From positions 496,001 through 560,000 of the forward strand of contig JAGTJL010000002.1 of assembly GCA_020746875.1 (NCBI GenBank): DNA of 64,000 nucleotides. The letters are read 5' to 3'. Shown here piece by piece: positions 1 through 10,742 of the stretch. This stretch comes from Rhexocercosporidium sp. MPI-PUGE-AT-0058 (taxonomy: Eukaryota; Ascomycota; Leotiomycetes; Helotiales). Each line of letters begins with the position of its first letter. Positions within the stretch are counted from its first letter, which is position 1. The notes under the pieces are model-generated. The model was not told where the DNA came from, searched no databases, and worked only from the letters and a program-made list of their open reading frames with translations. The position numbers and the translations under genes were made by a program.

Positions 1-2341
1 AACCTTCCACATTCTTGATGTTTCGGAGTACCGATGATTTGACAAATATGCAAAGCGCAGCTCCAACAAGCTGTCCGCTGCGGAGCAGTACATAATGCTC
101 ACTCCCAGCGGCGCGAGCATGTCGATTCAGAGTTTTTCGAACAGCTCGTTCCCATGCTTGCTTTCGTGTTGGATCACTGTTCATAATTTGCTGGGGACTG
201 AGCTCGACGATTTCCTGGAAGCCAACCGCCACGATTTCAGGGTTCTGTTGGGATGCTACGAGGTTTGGACAGAGCCAGTCCGACAGATCTTCATCGATAC
301 CTGTCGTGCGGCCATTCAGGTTGAAAGTCCCAGCCCATCTGAGAAGATCGTTAGCTACAAGAGACTCCTTAAAGCTTGGAACACTTACATATTGATTGAC
401 TCCGAAGATGAAAATTCGGAACTTCTCTTGGCCAGCTCAGCCGTCACGTAGTCATTCATAGGGTCAAACAGGTGCACGGGGGTCTGCCCCATCATTCTAC
501 CTAGCAAGACATCGATAGTGTTCTGCCGACCTTTGTCGGCGAAGTTGTTGATATACAATCTAGTTGCACTCTTTCTTGCATCTGCAATTGCGCCAGCTAG
601 TGACATCTTGCCATGTCTTGTGAATGAAGACTTAAGAGCTCCCGTCCCAGCATAGATTCGTGACAATGCATCGCCATTATCTGCCCACAGACTTGAATGT
701 CGCATCCAGAAATCCGAAGCAGCGCGCTCGCCTCGATGAGCGAGGAATGACTCCATCGCCATTTGGGAGATGATGGTTTGAATTAGATTGGTTCTGTCAA
801 GACAGTCAAGACAATTCGTCCGAAAGACACCTTCCTGTTGCAACACGACGACTGTTCTCCGACTTGATTTCTCCTGAGGGTCTTCTGCAGAGTCATCGAT
901 TTCTTCTGAAAGGTAGTATGCAAATCCGTCTGCCGAGTTTTCGATGAGCCTCCGAATCATGCTTGCAGCCTCATATCCATTAGGCCCCTTCGTCTCGGCA
1001 TGAAAATCGAATTCTGTTTCTCGAAGAAGCTGATGGTCTTGCGAGTTTTGACCTTTAGTGTCATTTAATGCAGAGTGCCGAACGCCGTAGCGATATAGGT
1101 TCGTCAACTCAGCCTCCCCTGGCTTAGTCTCACTGAGAAGATTTACAACATGAACCGCTCCATAATTTTGCTCCAGCTCTCCAAAGTGCTTGTCAAAGGC
1201 AGGCTGGGTACCTTCAGGTGATCGTGTGACTGTGATTTTCTGTTGGCCGGGTATCAGACCTGCGGCTTGCTCCCAGAAAACCGGGACTGATCCTCTAATC
1301 TGTGCATACGAGAAGCATATTCCAGATGGTTTCTCAGATGTTGAAGGATCTGACTGCCCAACCACCGAGGGGCTCCAGTATATGGTCTCGGACTCCACAA
1401 AATTGGCAACATTTCCGTCATCATCAATTCCTCGACTATTGAACCTCGTTCCAGCCCTTAGACACGACAGCCGTGATATCAGGGTCAAGGAAGATGGAAG
1501 TCCAGTTCTAGTTGTTCGTAAAGGTGCAGATGAAGAAGGAATCGTGATTGTAAGGACGAATCCACGAATAGCGGATGTAAGGATCCGTGAACTGTCCAAC
1601 GCATCCCTTTCTTGTGGTAGGAGCCGTGACCGGAACTTGATTAAAGGACTGATCATGTATGAGTTCCAGAGAAATGAGTCGTCAAGGTTATCTATATCGA
1701 AGGCAGAAGCATCTGTGGATCTGCAAGAGGTTAGTAATATGTAACAAGGGCGGGGTCTTTTCTCCAAACCTGTCCTGCAGCCTGTTTGTGACATCGAAAT
1801 CTGTGCTGTAATAGAAGCTTCCATTACTCAGTAACTTCTGCAGCTCCACACATGGATGCTCTACCGGATCTCTCCGACTGATGTTTTGGCCATAATCCTG
1901 CCCCTCCGTACTGTATGGATCCAGATGTTCGCCAAAAGTATTGTCATAGTCGCTGTTATTCAGACAGTGGAACTCCACACCAAAGATCTTCTCTACTGTC
2001 TCCCCCGGCCTGACCAAAGCTACCTTAGTAGCACCTGTTACCACGCATAGAAAGACATCATTGTTGATTGTGATCAGCCCCAGAGTTCCGTGTATGGGCA
2101 ACGGGCTCAACGTCCGATATTCACCCAGATCAACGGAAGAGACGTCTGCGAATTCGACCATGCATCGTGGTGCATTTGCCCCATCTATTGAGATTCGGCC
2201 TGTTGCTTGTACCGAAACAAGGGTCCCGTTTGCAATGGCATCGTTTGTGGTTGGGCTGTGGCGGAAAATGAGGGCATGGGAAGGCGTCACAAGAGCAATC
2301 GAGCGATGAGGGTATTCGCGCAATAGCACGCGAATAGACAT
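1..2341 (-). CDS. synaptojanin-like phosphoinositide phosphatase (SAC + 5-phosphatase), 3' end outside window
   Basis: This is a bifunctional phosphoinositide phosphatase of the synaptojanin/Inp52-Inp53 type. It should strip phosphates from PI(4,5)P2 and monophosphoinositides in endocytic and membrane traffic. I read three exons on the minus strand: 2341-1770, 1720-389 and 338 to the window edge, with introns 1721-1769 and 339-388, both with CTAAC branch sites. At least 747 residues are present. The SAC domain carries the motif NCLDCLDRTN, so the CX5R catalytic loop is intact (about C494 to R500). Yeast Inp51 lacks an active SAC loop, so this is closer to Inp52/53. After the last intron the 5-phosphatase domain begins (WAGTFNLNG, then VGFQEIVELSPQQIMN) and is cut by the window edge. 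The start ATG at 2341 opens directly into a Sac1-like N-terminus (MSIRVLLREYPHRS). The 3' end and any proline-rich tail are not visible. Confidence 0.93.
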
Positions 2342-5300
2342 ATTTGAAGATTTGAAGTTAAGTCTTGGTTCTCGTAGAAGACTTGTGGCATCTTGAACTA
2401 GTGCACGCGTAGGAACGTTGAAGGCAGTGTTTTGGGACTTCGTGAGACAGCTCCGTCATAATAACCTTAAACCTGGGAGTTTCTGGTGTTTCTGCCAGCC
2501 TCCACCGCCTCATAACTTCTATTTTGGGTTGATCACGTGCCTTAAGCATGTTCCTGCGAGGCGGAATCATTTCGTGAGCGGTGAAGCGAGTTGCGACCGT
2601 ACGAACGAATACTATAATATTTCGTAACAACTACTCAATTAAAACCTCTAAACTTGAAAGGGAAGACTCTAAACTTTGCTTTAGTAACTTATAATGCCCT
2701 TCTCGACTTTCATTCAAAAGGTTCTGCAATAAAATGAAGTTGTAAAATCAAGAAAAAGTTTCGAGCCCGATTCTCGCTTCACCGGTCACGAAATGATTTA
2801 GCCTCGCTGTCAAAACATCTCTAGAGCTTTGGAGTTGGCTTGTAGAGAATGCTCTAAAATCAAAATATCGATAGAAGGAAAATAAGTTTGCGTGAAACTT
2901 TGCTTATGGGTACTTTGAGGCAAGTATTCTGGGGTATTGTGCATAAAAACTTGCTGCCATGGGGCTCCCATCCTCCCCCCCAAGAATGCATGTAAAATGG
3001 ATGGGAACAATGCTTCTACTGATCAATTACGTTATTGTCTCACGGGAGACGAGCCGGGAGAAAGAATGCAACAAGAAACTGGAAAAGTAATGATCCGCAC
3101 TACGGTGATTTCAGCTTCAGCCACTCGCCAAAAGAAACATGAAAAACCACCAAGACAAACCATAGATCGCCGATAGCATTTGTAGATTGGGCGCACTGAG
3201 ACATGCCAACGGCCCTGTTGGCCTGTTGGCATGACCTGTCATCCAATACCCGTGAATTGATGCTAGGCATCGCAATGTTCCGTGGTCTCTACGTATGCAG
3301 CTTTCTTTTGTACACTAATAATTCGGATGGACTAAGTACTGTAGGAGTCTAAGCATTGGAATAAAGAAATACGCCTAGCTTGAAACGAAACAACACTCAG
3401 GGAATGGTCGTCCGGCATCCGCATCCGTACAAGGACGGTCCGGTCCAACTTCTCTCTCGTCGTGTAACCTGACAGAAGACAGAGCTGGATGTGACTGGTT
3501 TCATTGGGCCGCAAGTTGCAATTGAACACAAGTTACACAAGAAAGGGCTAGGAAATGATGTTCGGATGGAGCGGCAGTTGTAGCCGTCAGCCATCTCAGC
3601 TCTCGACTCACAACGCAAACCTTCAACACGAAGCATGTGATTGGTCTCGACTCCAGCGGGTTTCTTCCCAGTCATTTCTTCGATTCTATCAGTATGGTCG
3701 TAGTGTTCTTTGGACTTGCAGTCAGTATTTCACGGGGTGAGAAGTCGTGGTGGGGTAGAGGACTGCTCGTGCATTGCAATTCCATTTTAGGCGTTCGCGC
3801 TTGCAGTATTTTGTACCACCCTACAATGCGTGTCTTGGAGTTGCACACTCACATCGAGAAAATTGGTATCAGATCGGACTAGTGTCCAAACTCCGCAGTG
3901 GTTCGTGTCATGATGGACCCGGAACGGGAATGGGGGCGTCTTTTTGCCAGCCAGTTGGTAATGCAACGTGCTGTTACTGCAGTCGGGCTACTGTAGTCGA
4001 AAGGAGGGGGGGAAGATATCAATAAGAGCCCAGGGACTGGGAGACAGGATGACGCTGTCCCACCATGCAGCTGTCTAGGCCGGTCTATGAAGAGTTAAGA
4101 AAGGAGTCGAATCTTATTTACTTTCGTAAGCAGCCCCAGCGCTGAAGCTTACCGGTACCCGCGGCTCCAGACAGGTCGACTCTATTGACATTATTCTCAT
4201 GACGATGGATCCCTACAGAGACTGTCGGTACTGGGATTGGAAGATCTCCCGGCATTCGCGAGGTCATGTAATATAATTTACTCTGTTCTCCGAAGAACAT
4301 TGATTGTTCCGCAGCCATGGGCAAGGAGATGAGATATATCTAACAACCTGCGGGAGTCTCCCTCATTCAGGACGACATGATTCCTCATTGCATGCATTAT
4401 TCATTGATAGGACCGTAGTATACCCGCAAGCTGTGCAGGAACGAGAACCGCTGCGCAAGGCGAGGGGCGCACTGCAGCTTTCCTTTTGAAGGGCGAAGGA
4501 CTGGACTGGACTGGGCTGGGCTCAGGACTGGGCGAAGGAGGGGGAAGGGGTTGGAGGGATTTCCAAGCGCAGCAGCGCAGGAGCCCCGACCCACTCCAGC
4601 TACCAGTAGCGGCTGATAGACGGCTGTCAAATCGCCCGCTCCAGAACACTTGCACCGCGCTAGCAGGCATCTCTCCGCATAAGTCGCAGGCTCTAGTTGG
4701 CTCTAGCGGACTCTGGGCTGGTCAGAGCTAGGCCTATCACGGAGTAGCGTATACCCACTGTGGCCTCTTCCATCCAATCACATTAGTCTGACTCTCAGGC
4801 ACGGGTCAGGTCTGGCCCGCTGGTGGAGGGAGGGAGGGGGGTGGGCGAGATGGCTCCAAGGGCTAGACTGACTAGTTAGTGGGACTTCGATCTCGTCGAT
4901 TGATCTGCAGTTCTAGATTGACCCCCCCTCACATCCTCGCATCCTCCTCACATCCCATCAGGCCAAGCCAGGCCAAGCCAAGCCTGCGGGTTCTGGCCGG
5001 ATTCTGGCCGGATTCCAGAACTGAGGGAAACTACTCAGGGAACTCCTTTTGACTTTGCTGCTGCTCCCCTACCCTAGGCCATGACAGGAGAGAGAAGACA
5101 ATCATAGAACATCGCTGCTGCAACTCCCTCCCTCCCTCCCTCCCTCCCTAACCATGCCCACTCTCTAGAGTCTACACTCTACACTTGTCCGAGATCCCCA
5201 CCCCCTCCCCTTCTACGCCGCCTAGAATCAAGTGGTCGGAAGCCCAGTAATCCCGCCATCCTGCCCTATGGCCTCAACATTGTCTCCATCTTTACGTCCG

Positions 5301-5663
5301 GAGTAGTGTCCAGGCCCCCCTCGATCATAGGTTGTAACCTTCCGTGCTTGGCCTCCTTGGCTCGCCCACCTCTCACAGTCTACCTGTGTCTTCGTCTACC
5401 TACCTCGAAATATACCAGCATCCTTTTCCCTTCGGACATCCTCGTCATCATTCGATTCGATTCGATCAACGAAGGAGACACACAAGGAGATTTAGCGGAG
5501 GATTCAAGGGCTCCGATTTCGAGAAGACACACTTTGCAAACTACCCGAATTTCATTATTGTCTATAATCAGGCCAGACGAATTGATTTATCATCCAATCA
5601 CACCCCAGTTGGAGACGTTTTCCAACGCTGTATGCATTTCCAACATCCACCAAGGACCGTGGG
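2342..5663. other. intergenic region and long leader between two divergent genes
   Basis: No gene is supported in these 3.3 kb between the divergent phosphatase and histidine kinase genes. Short open frames lack introns, domains or codon bias. The part from about 4400 to 5300 is low-complexity and pyrimidine rich, with repeated GGCCAAGCC words near 4960-4985. It probably holds the two promoters and the kinase 5' untranslated region, which contains overlapping upstream reading frames. Confidence 0.6.
5127..5150. repeat. CCCT microsatellite
   Basis: A run of CTCC/CCCT tetranucleotide repeats upstream of the histidine kinase. Pyrimidine tracts of this kind are common just upstream of transcription starts in filamentous ascomycetes, so it may mark the kinase core promoter. 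That role is inferred. Confidence 0.6.
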
Positions 5664-8548
5664 ATGCAAATGCACGAGTCACCCTCCTACCCAGACGCTT
5701 TCGAAGCCAGACCTTGCGGTCCTCGAACATATCGTCCGCTCCGGCAACGCGCAAGAATACGTCTGGAGAAGGATATAAAAAGCCCAGTTGCTCGGCAGGC
5801 TGGAGAGGGGGAGATGGAGGCGGACGTGGGAGAAGGAGATGCCCAAGAACCACTAATAGACAACCTAATCGATCGGACCTCGCTGTGCTTACCACACTTT
5901 GGAAACGATGCCATCCTCCACCATGGTGACAAAGGCTTCACGGACGCTTTGCGTAGATACTTCCCATGTGCAGAGAGCAATGCTTCAGAGAGACTGGTGG
6001 AGCTGAAATCGAAATTGAGGAGCGCCTCAACACACGACTTCTGGGGGATGTTGATGGAAGAGATGTGTGATATTACAGGATCTCAGTGTGGGTTCGTCGC
6101 CAAACGCATGCTCGTGGACGATCAGGACAGTGCGGTTGAGATGCCTGAGCTAGGGGACCCAGGGTCATGTCTTATGGGCGTCGCTTTTTACATCAACAAT
6201 GGTACAGATGTGAAGAAGCTATATCGGGATTACCGGTATCATGCCTTCGGGACCCCATGTGGATACATGCGCCATGACAAGGTCGGCTATCCCCCCCTTT
6301 TATCATTCTCTAGAGATTTGGCGGAGTAATCTAGGTCCCGTGTTCGCTACAGCCCTCCGTGCGACGATTATATAAGAATGGTATACTGATTTAAATCTTT
6401 TGATTTTAGGTCTTCATCGTTCCTGAGAGATTGGCGGAGTTCACACCTAACAATCCGAATGCTGTCCCATGGGAGAAGTCGGAAGCTTTCATAGGGTTAC
6501 CACTCTTCAGTGAAGGAAAATGTTTTGCGCACTTCGGTATGGTCTGGTCATCCGAAGGTGCTACCAAGAGAAAGCTGGGTTGGTCGTTCATCGAGATGTT
6601 CATGCATTCTCTCGAAGACATGATTTTGCAACGGATATTAGAGGGAAGGGGATTTGTCAAGGAGATGGCGCCTCCTGATTCGGTCTCCGCAAAGATTATC
6701 CCACTTACTGCTATCACTGCCTCTCAGTCGCTAAAGCCTTATGCTCGGAGTCTGTCGCACGAACTAAGAACGCCGATGCAGGGAGTGGTTGGTATGTTGG
6801 ATATCATGTATTCAACTGTCCTCGATGCCATCAACAATCAGCAAAACGACCGAGTTCGGTCCGTCTTCAAGGATCTCAAAACTCACATCGATGTCGTTCA
6901 AGGTAAGATGATCCATGCCCTAGAATCAGTTTCTAGACACTAACGAATCTGGTCAGAGAGTTCGCGGAGAGCCGTAGAGGCCGCTGATAATGTTGTTCAT
7001 GCTTACGATCTCAACATGCAAATGCCAGAGACGCCTCTAACGACCAACGACCTGGATTTACTCAAGTCATCAGCAAGATCCGAACCGCCCTTGTCTCATC
7101 GACGATGGCCCAGTGCGGATTCTATACCGGTTGTTATGAAACGAAAGCGGACAGAAGAACTCAACTTTGAGCCAGGGCCTCCACTGAAGCGGATGTTCAC
7201 GATGACAGAGGCCGAGATTATCAACTCGTATTGCTCTGGCCAGACCAGTTTTACCTCTGACGGCCCATTGACGAACGGGATTTCAAGTATGGAAACGTTG
7301 GTATCTACGACGACATCATCCGTGGATCTCAGCACCGAGAGGCATTCGCCAGACCAGAAGTACATCAATTCCGCTGTGTTGAGTCCGACTCATCGACGTG
7401 TCATCACGCGCGAGTTCATGCGAAGTTTAGTCAACGAAGCATTACGAAACGGGCGTCCAACCAGCCAAATTCACAAAGAGACGAATTTAGGGGAGCAGAT
7501 TCATGTCACATCCATAGGTTCGAACGGAGAAGCCCAAGAGAGGACAATACATTTGGAAATCGGTCCGGACGTACCAGAAGTCATCATCACCGAGGAACAG
7601 CATCTACAATTCGCGCTGCAGAAACTTGTCGACAATGCCATTAAGTTTACCGAGCATGGTACTATCGGCATTACCGTCAAGATTGCACGAAGCTCACAGG
7701 TCGTTGAGATATGGGTTGTCGACACAGGTTGTGGTATTTCTGAGGAATCGAGGTCGAGTCTCTTCAAGCCTCATTTTCAAGAAGATGCTTCTATCCGTCG
7801 GTCAAGGGATGGCCTCGGGTTGAGCCTGTTCAATGCAAAGGCACATGTGCGGAAGAACCTTGGAGGTGATGTTACTTTGGAGCGATCATGCACCCACGGC
7901 CCGCTAAAAGGCTCAGAGTTTTTGATCAGATTGCCAATATCAGCGGTTGAGACTGGCAAGACTGATGCACCTCTTGTTGGGACCCCGCCTCCAGCTGGAT
8001 TCGATTCGCCTCGGCTTTCACCTCTTCCCGAGTCTTCGATGGACCCGAGACCGGTTTTAACTGACTTGACCTCGCAACAGACATCCGCAAAGGCTACCCG
8101 TAGACGCGTCGCTTTCAATCCCAAGCTTGCGCTGGACTACCCACTGAACATCCTGATTGCCGAAGACAACGCTATCAACCGTGACGTCGCAATCGGCTCA
8201 CTGAATAAACTCGGCTACAGCAAAGACAACATAACGCTGGCATTCGATGGCGCCGAAGCAGTCAAGCAGTACAAAGCCTCACTCGAAAAGCCGAGAGCAG
8301 AAAGGTTCTCTGTGATCTTGATGGATATATGGATGCCGAACTTGGATGGATACGGAGCAACGACACAAATAATTAACTTAGCACAGCAGAGGGGAGAGGC
8401 TACGAAAATTATCGCTGTGACGGCGGATATCACTGAGGATTCTGTGGATCGAGCGAAGGTGGCGGGTATGCAGGGCTTTCTTGCAAAACCTTACAAGGTG
8501 TTCGATATCGAGCGCTTGATTGTGGAGCACTTTGAGAAATGTCGCTAG
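5664..8548 (+). CDS. soluble hybrid histidine kinase with GAF-like domain and receiver
   Basis: This is a two-component hybrid sensor kinase that should autophosphorylate and relay to a phosphotransfer protein upstream of MAPK signalling. I read three exons: 5664-6281, 6410-6902 and 6957-8548, with introns 6282-6409 and 6903-6956, giving 900 residues. No membrane segment or signal peptide is visible, so it is probably cytosolic. A GAF-like sensor region spans roughly residues 90-300 (CGYMRHDK joined to VFIVPERLAEFTP). The H-box is SLSHELRTPMQG with H323, the N-box is DNAIKFTEHG (about N597), and G-boxes VVDTGCGIS and DGLGLSLFNAK follow. The receiver starts at NILIAEDNAINRD, with phospho-acceptor D827 in LMDIWMPNLDG and conserved lysine in AKPYK. 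All signature residues are present, so it looks active. I could not place it in a specific fungal kinase class. The start ATG is the first in frame; the leader is long. Confidence 0.93.
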
Positions 8549-9323
8549 ACGAGTACTAAGGGGAGATGATACATCAGACCAGACGAGACGAGACGAGACG
8601 AGACAAGATCAGATGAGATGAGATGAGATACACAGATACGACTTTATTGTGTTTCATTATTGGTGTTCGGGCGAGGATTAGCCCATGAGCAATGCATGTT
8701 AGCGATTTATGTTTTGGGAAGAGATATGGCGTCTATGGTACTGGGAATGGGAGTGAAAACAGATGGGGCTTGGAGTATATTCTTGATTGGTCGACATCTT
8801 TGTGTCTTATTGGCGTTCGTGTGAAGAGATGGAGAAGAGGGTTCAGGAATTCGAATTGGACGAGGAAAATAATGGGTGGCTGTATCTATTAGTCTTATGT
8901 GGAGAGTGGAGGAGAATACACTAGAGATAGTGGCTTAAAGTAATAAACTTTCTTCGAGACTTGAAAACTTGAACCGCGGCGATGGGAGACCGAAAGATCT
9001 CGAAGAAAACTGACTAACACGTGATGTGATATTGCTCACAGCAGGTTATCCGCTGGATGCTGTCAAGTATGTGAGAAAACTGCGCAGTAGTCGTACCTCC
9101 TACCTTCTGAACTCATTCTCAGTTTATTGAAGTCATACAATTACCTTTCGACTGATGGAATATTTGACTCGAGGAGGTCACGTTCAGGTACCTGTTCATC
9201 CGATTTGGGTTAGTATCCTTTGCGGCTGCACGATGATGCACAAGACCCAAGCCTCCTTCAACAACACCACCCCAAAACAGAACGCCCACCAGAGAACAAA
9301 TCGACTATGTGAACAAACAACAA
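8549..9323. other. intergenic region, same-strand gene pair
   Basis: The first part holds the kinase 3' end and a short GACGA/GATGA repeat. The rest is likely the lipase promoter. I see no gene in it. Confidence 0.6.
8581..8632. repeat. degenerate GACGA/GATGA pentamer repeat
   Basis: About 50 bases of tandem pentamers just after the kinase stop codon, drifting from GACGA through AAGATC to GATGA. It is probably in the 3' untranslated region. No function is evident. Confidence 0.7.
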
Positions 9324-10742
9324 ATGATGCTGTATCCAAGCATCACCAACCTTCTCTTCGCGAGCATCGCGACACTTACCTCCGCCCACCCCTCACCCAA
9401 TACACCCATCCTCACCCCAAATGAACCCTCCAAGCCCACATCCACCCCCAACATCTCAATTCCCCTCTTCGCCGAACTCGAAGAACTCTCCCGCATAGTC
9501 GACATATCCTACTGCGTCGGCACGACTGGTATCTCCCATCCTTTCCTCTGCGCCAGCCGCTGCGATGAATTCCCCTCCTTCGAGCTCGTCGACACCTTCA
9601 ACACGGGACCCCTGATGAGTGACAGCTGCGGCTATATCGTGCTTGATCATGGGACTGGACGGCTGGGGAAAGGGAGGATAATAGTTGCCTTCAGAGGGAC
9701 GTATAGTATTGCGAATACGATCGTGGATCTGAGTACGGTGCCGCAGGAATACGTGCCGTATCCTGGTAGTCCGGATAATTCGAGTGATGCGCACCAGCCG
9801 GCGAGGAAGGAGAGGCATAGGTTTTCGTGGAGGGATTTCGTTCCAGGGCGGTGGAGAAATAGACATCGGGTTGTGGAGGAGGATGAGGATGTGGTGCAGA
9901 TGGAGGAGAAGCGTGAGGAGGCGAAGTGTACGAATTGTACGGTCCACACTGGATTCTGGACGTCCTGGCAAAATACCCGACCGTTCATCCTACCGCATAT
10001 CAAGGCCATGCATGTGAAATACCCAGACTACCGAGTTGATCTCGTAGGTCACTCTCTAGGTGGTGCGGTTGCCGCACTTGCAGGGCTGGAGTTCGACTCC
10101 CTGGGTTTGACACCAACGGTCACTACGTTTGGCGAGCCGAAAGTCGGGAATGCAGGGTTGAGGAATTACATCGATGCGACGTTCAAGCTTCCATCTGAGC
10201 ATGATTCGCACTCGAAGAAGGGGAAGTTGCAAAGTGGGAGGTATAGACGAGTCACGCACGTTGATGATCCAGTCCCGCTGCTCCCGTTGCAGGAATGGGG
10301 ATATCGCTCTCATGCTGGGGAGCACTTCATCTCGAAAGCGGCGCTTCAGCCAGCTATCTCCGATGTCCGGCTCTGCTATGGAGATGAAGATACGGAGTGT
10401 ATGGCTAGTGCCGAAGTGGATGAGTCGTGGTTCAATCACGAGGCTGCTGCTGATGCGGCAGAGATTTATAATGGCGCTGAGGGCGAGGAGGAGTTTGAAC
10501 ACCAGACCTTTTTAGGCGGTGGAGATGGGAATGGTGGGGGAGATAGAGTGGGGGTCGAGAAGAGATGGGGAATACCGATCCCGGCGAGGTACAAGATGTG
10601 GCAGCTGTTCTTTGCGCATAGGGATTACTTCTGGAGGTTGGGCCTTTGTGTCCCCGGGGGTGATCCGCTGGATTGGGGGAGGGATAAGTATAAATTTGGA
10701 GATGAGGGGGAGGATGGGGAGTTGGAGAGAGAGGAATTGTAG
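9324..10742 (+). CDS. secreted class 3 (fungal) lipase
   Basis: This is an extracellular alpha/beta hydrolase of the lipase class 3 family and should hydrolyse acylglycerols or related esters. It is a single exon of 472 residues. The first ATG is at 9324; codons before it in the same frame are not ATG. A hydrophobic N-terminus (LLFASIATLTSA, residues about 8-20) is a plausible signal peptide. The nucleophile elbow is GHSLGG with S244. The likely triad partners are Asp in HVDDPVPLLP (about 314-315) and His in AGEHFIS (about 334). A charged R/E-rich insert around residues 150-210 separates the N-terminal half from the catalytic core and is longer than in compact fungal lipases. The C-terminal tail is glycine and glutamate rich and probably disordered. 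Substrate specificity (triglyceride versus feruloyl ester) cannot be decided from sequence. Confidence 0.9.
   Translation: MMLYPSITNLLFASIATLTSAHPSPNTPILTPNEPSKPTSTPNISIPLFAELEELSRIVDISYCVGTTGISHPFLCASRCDEFPSFELVDTFNTGPLMSDSCGYIVLDHGTGRLGKGRIIVAFRGTYSIANTIVDLSTVPQEYVPYPGSPDNSSDAHQPARKERHRFSWRDFVPGRWRNRHRVVEEDEDVVQMEEKREEAKCTNCTVHTGFWTSWQNTRPFILPHIKAMHVKYPDYRVDLVGHSLGGAVAALAGLEFDSLGLTPTVTTFGEPKVGNAGLRNYIDATFKLPSEHDSHSKKGKLQSGRYRRVTHVDDPVPLLPLQEWGYRSHAGEHFISKAALQPAISDVRLCYGDEDTECMASAEVDESWFNHEAAADAAEIYNGAEGEEEFEHQTFLGGGDGNGGGDRVGVEKRWGIPIPARYKMWQLFFAHRDYFWRLGLCVPGGDPLDWGRDKYKFGDEGEDGELEREEL

Noticed and set aside
5306..5929. Open frame overlapping the start of the histidine kinase
   Set aside because: It is in another frame, ends inside the kinase exon, and shows no domain; at most it is an upstream frame.
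10056..10502. Minus-strand open frame inside the lipase gene
   Set aside because: It overlaps a clear lipase with catalytic motifs and has no domain of its own.
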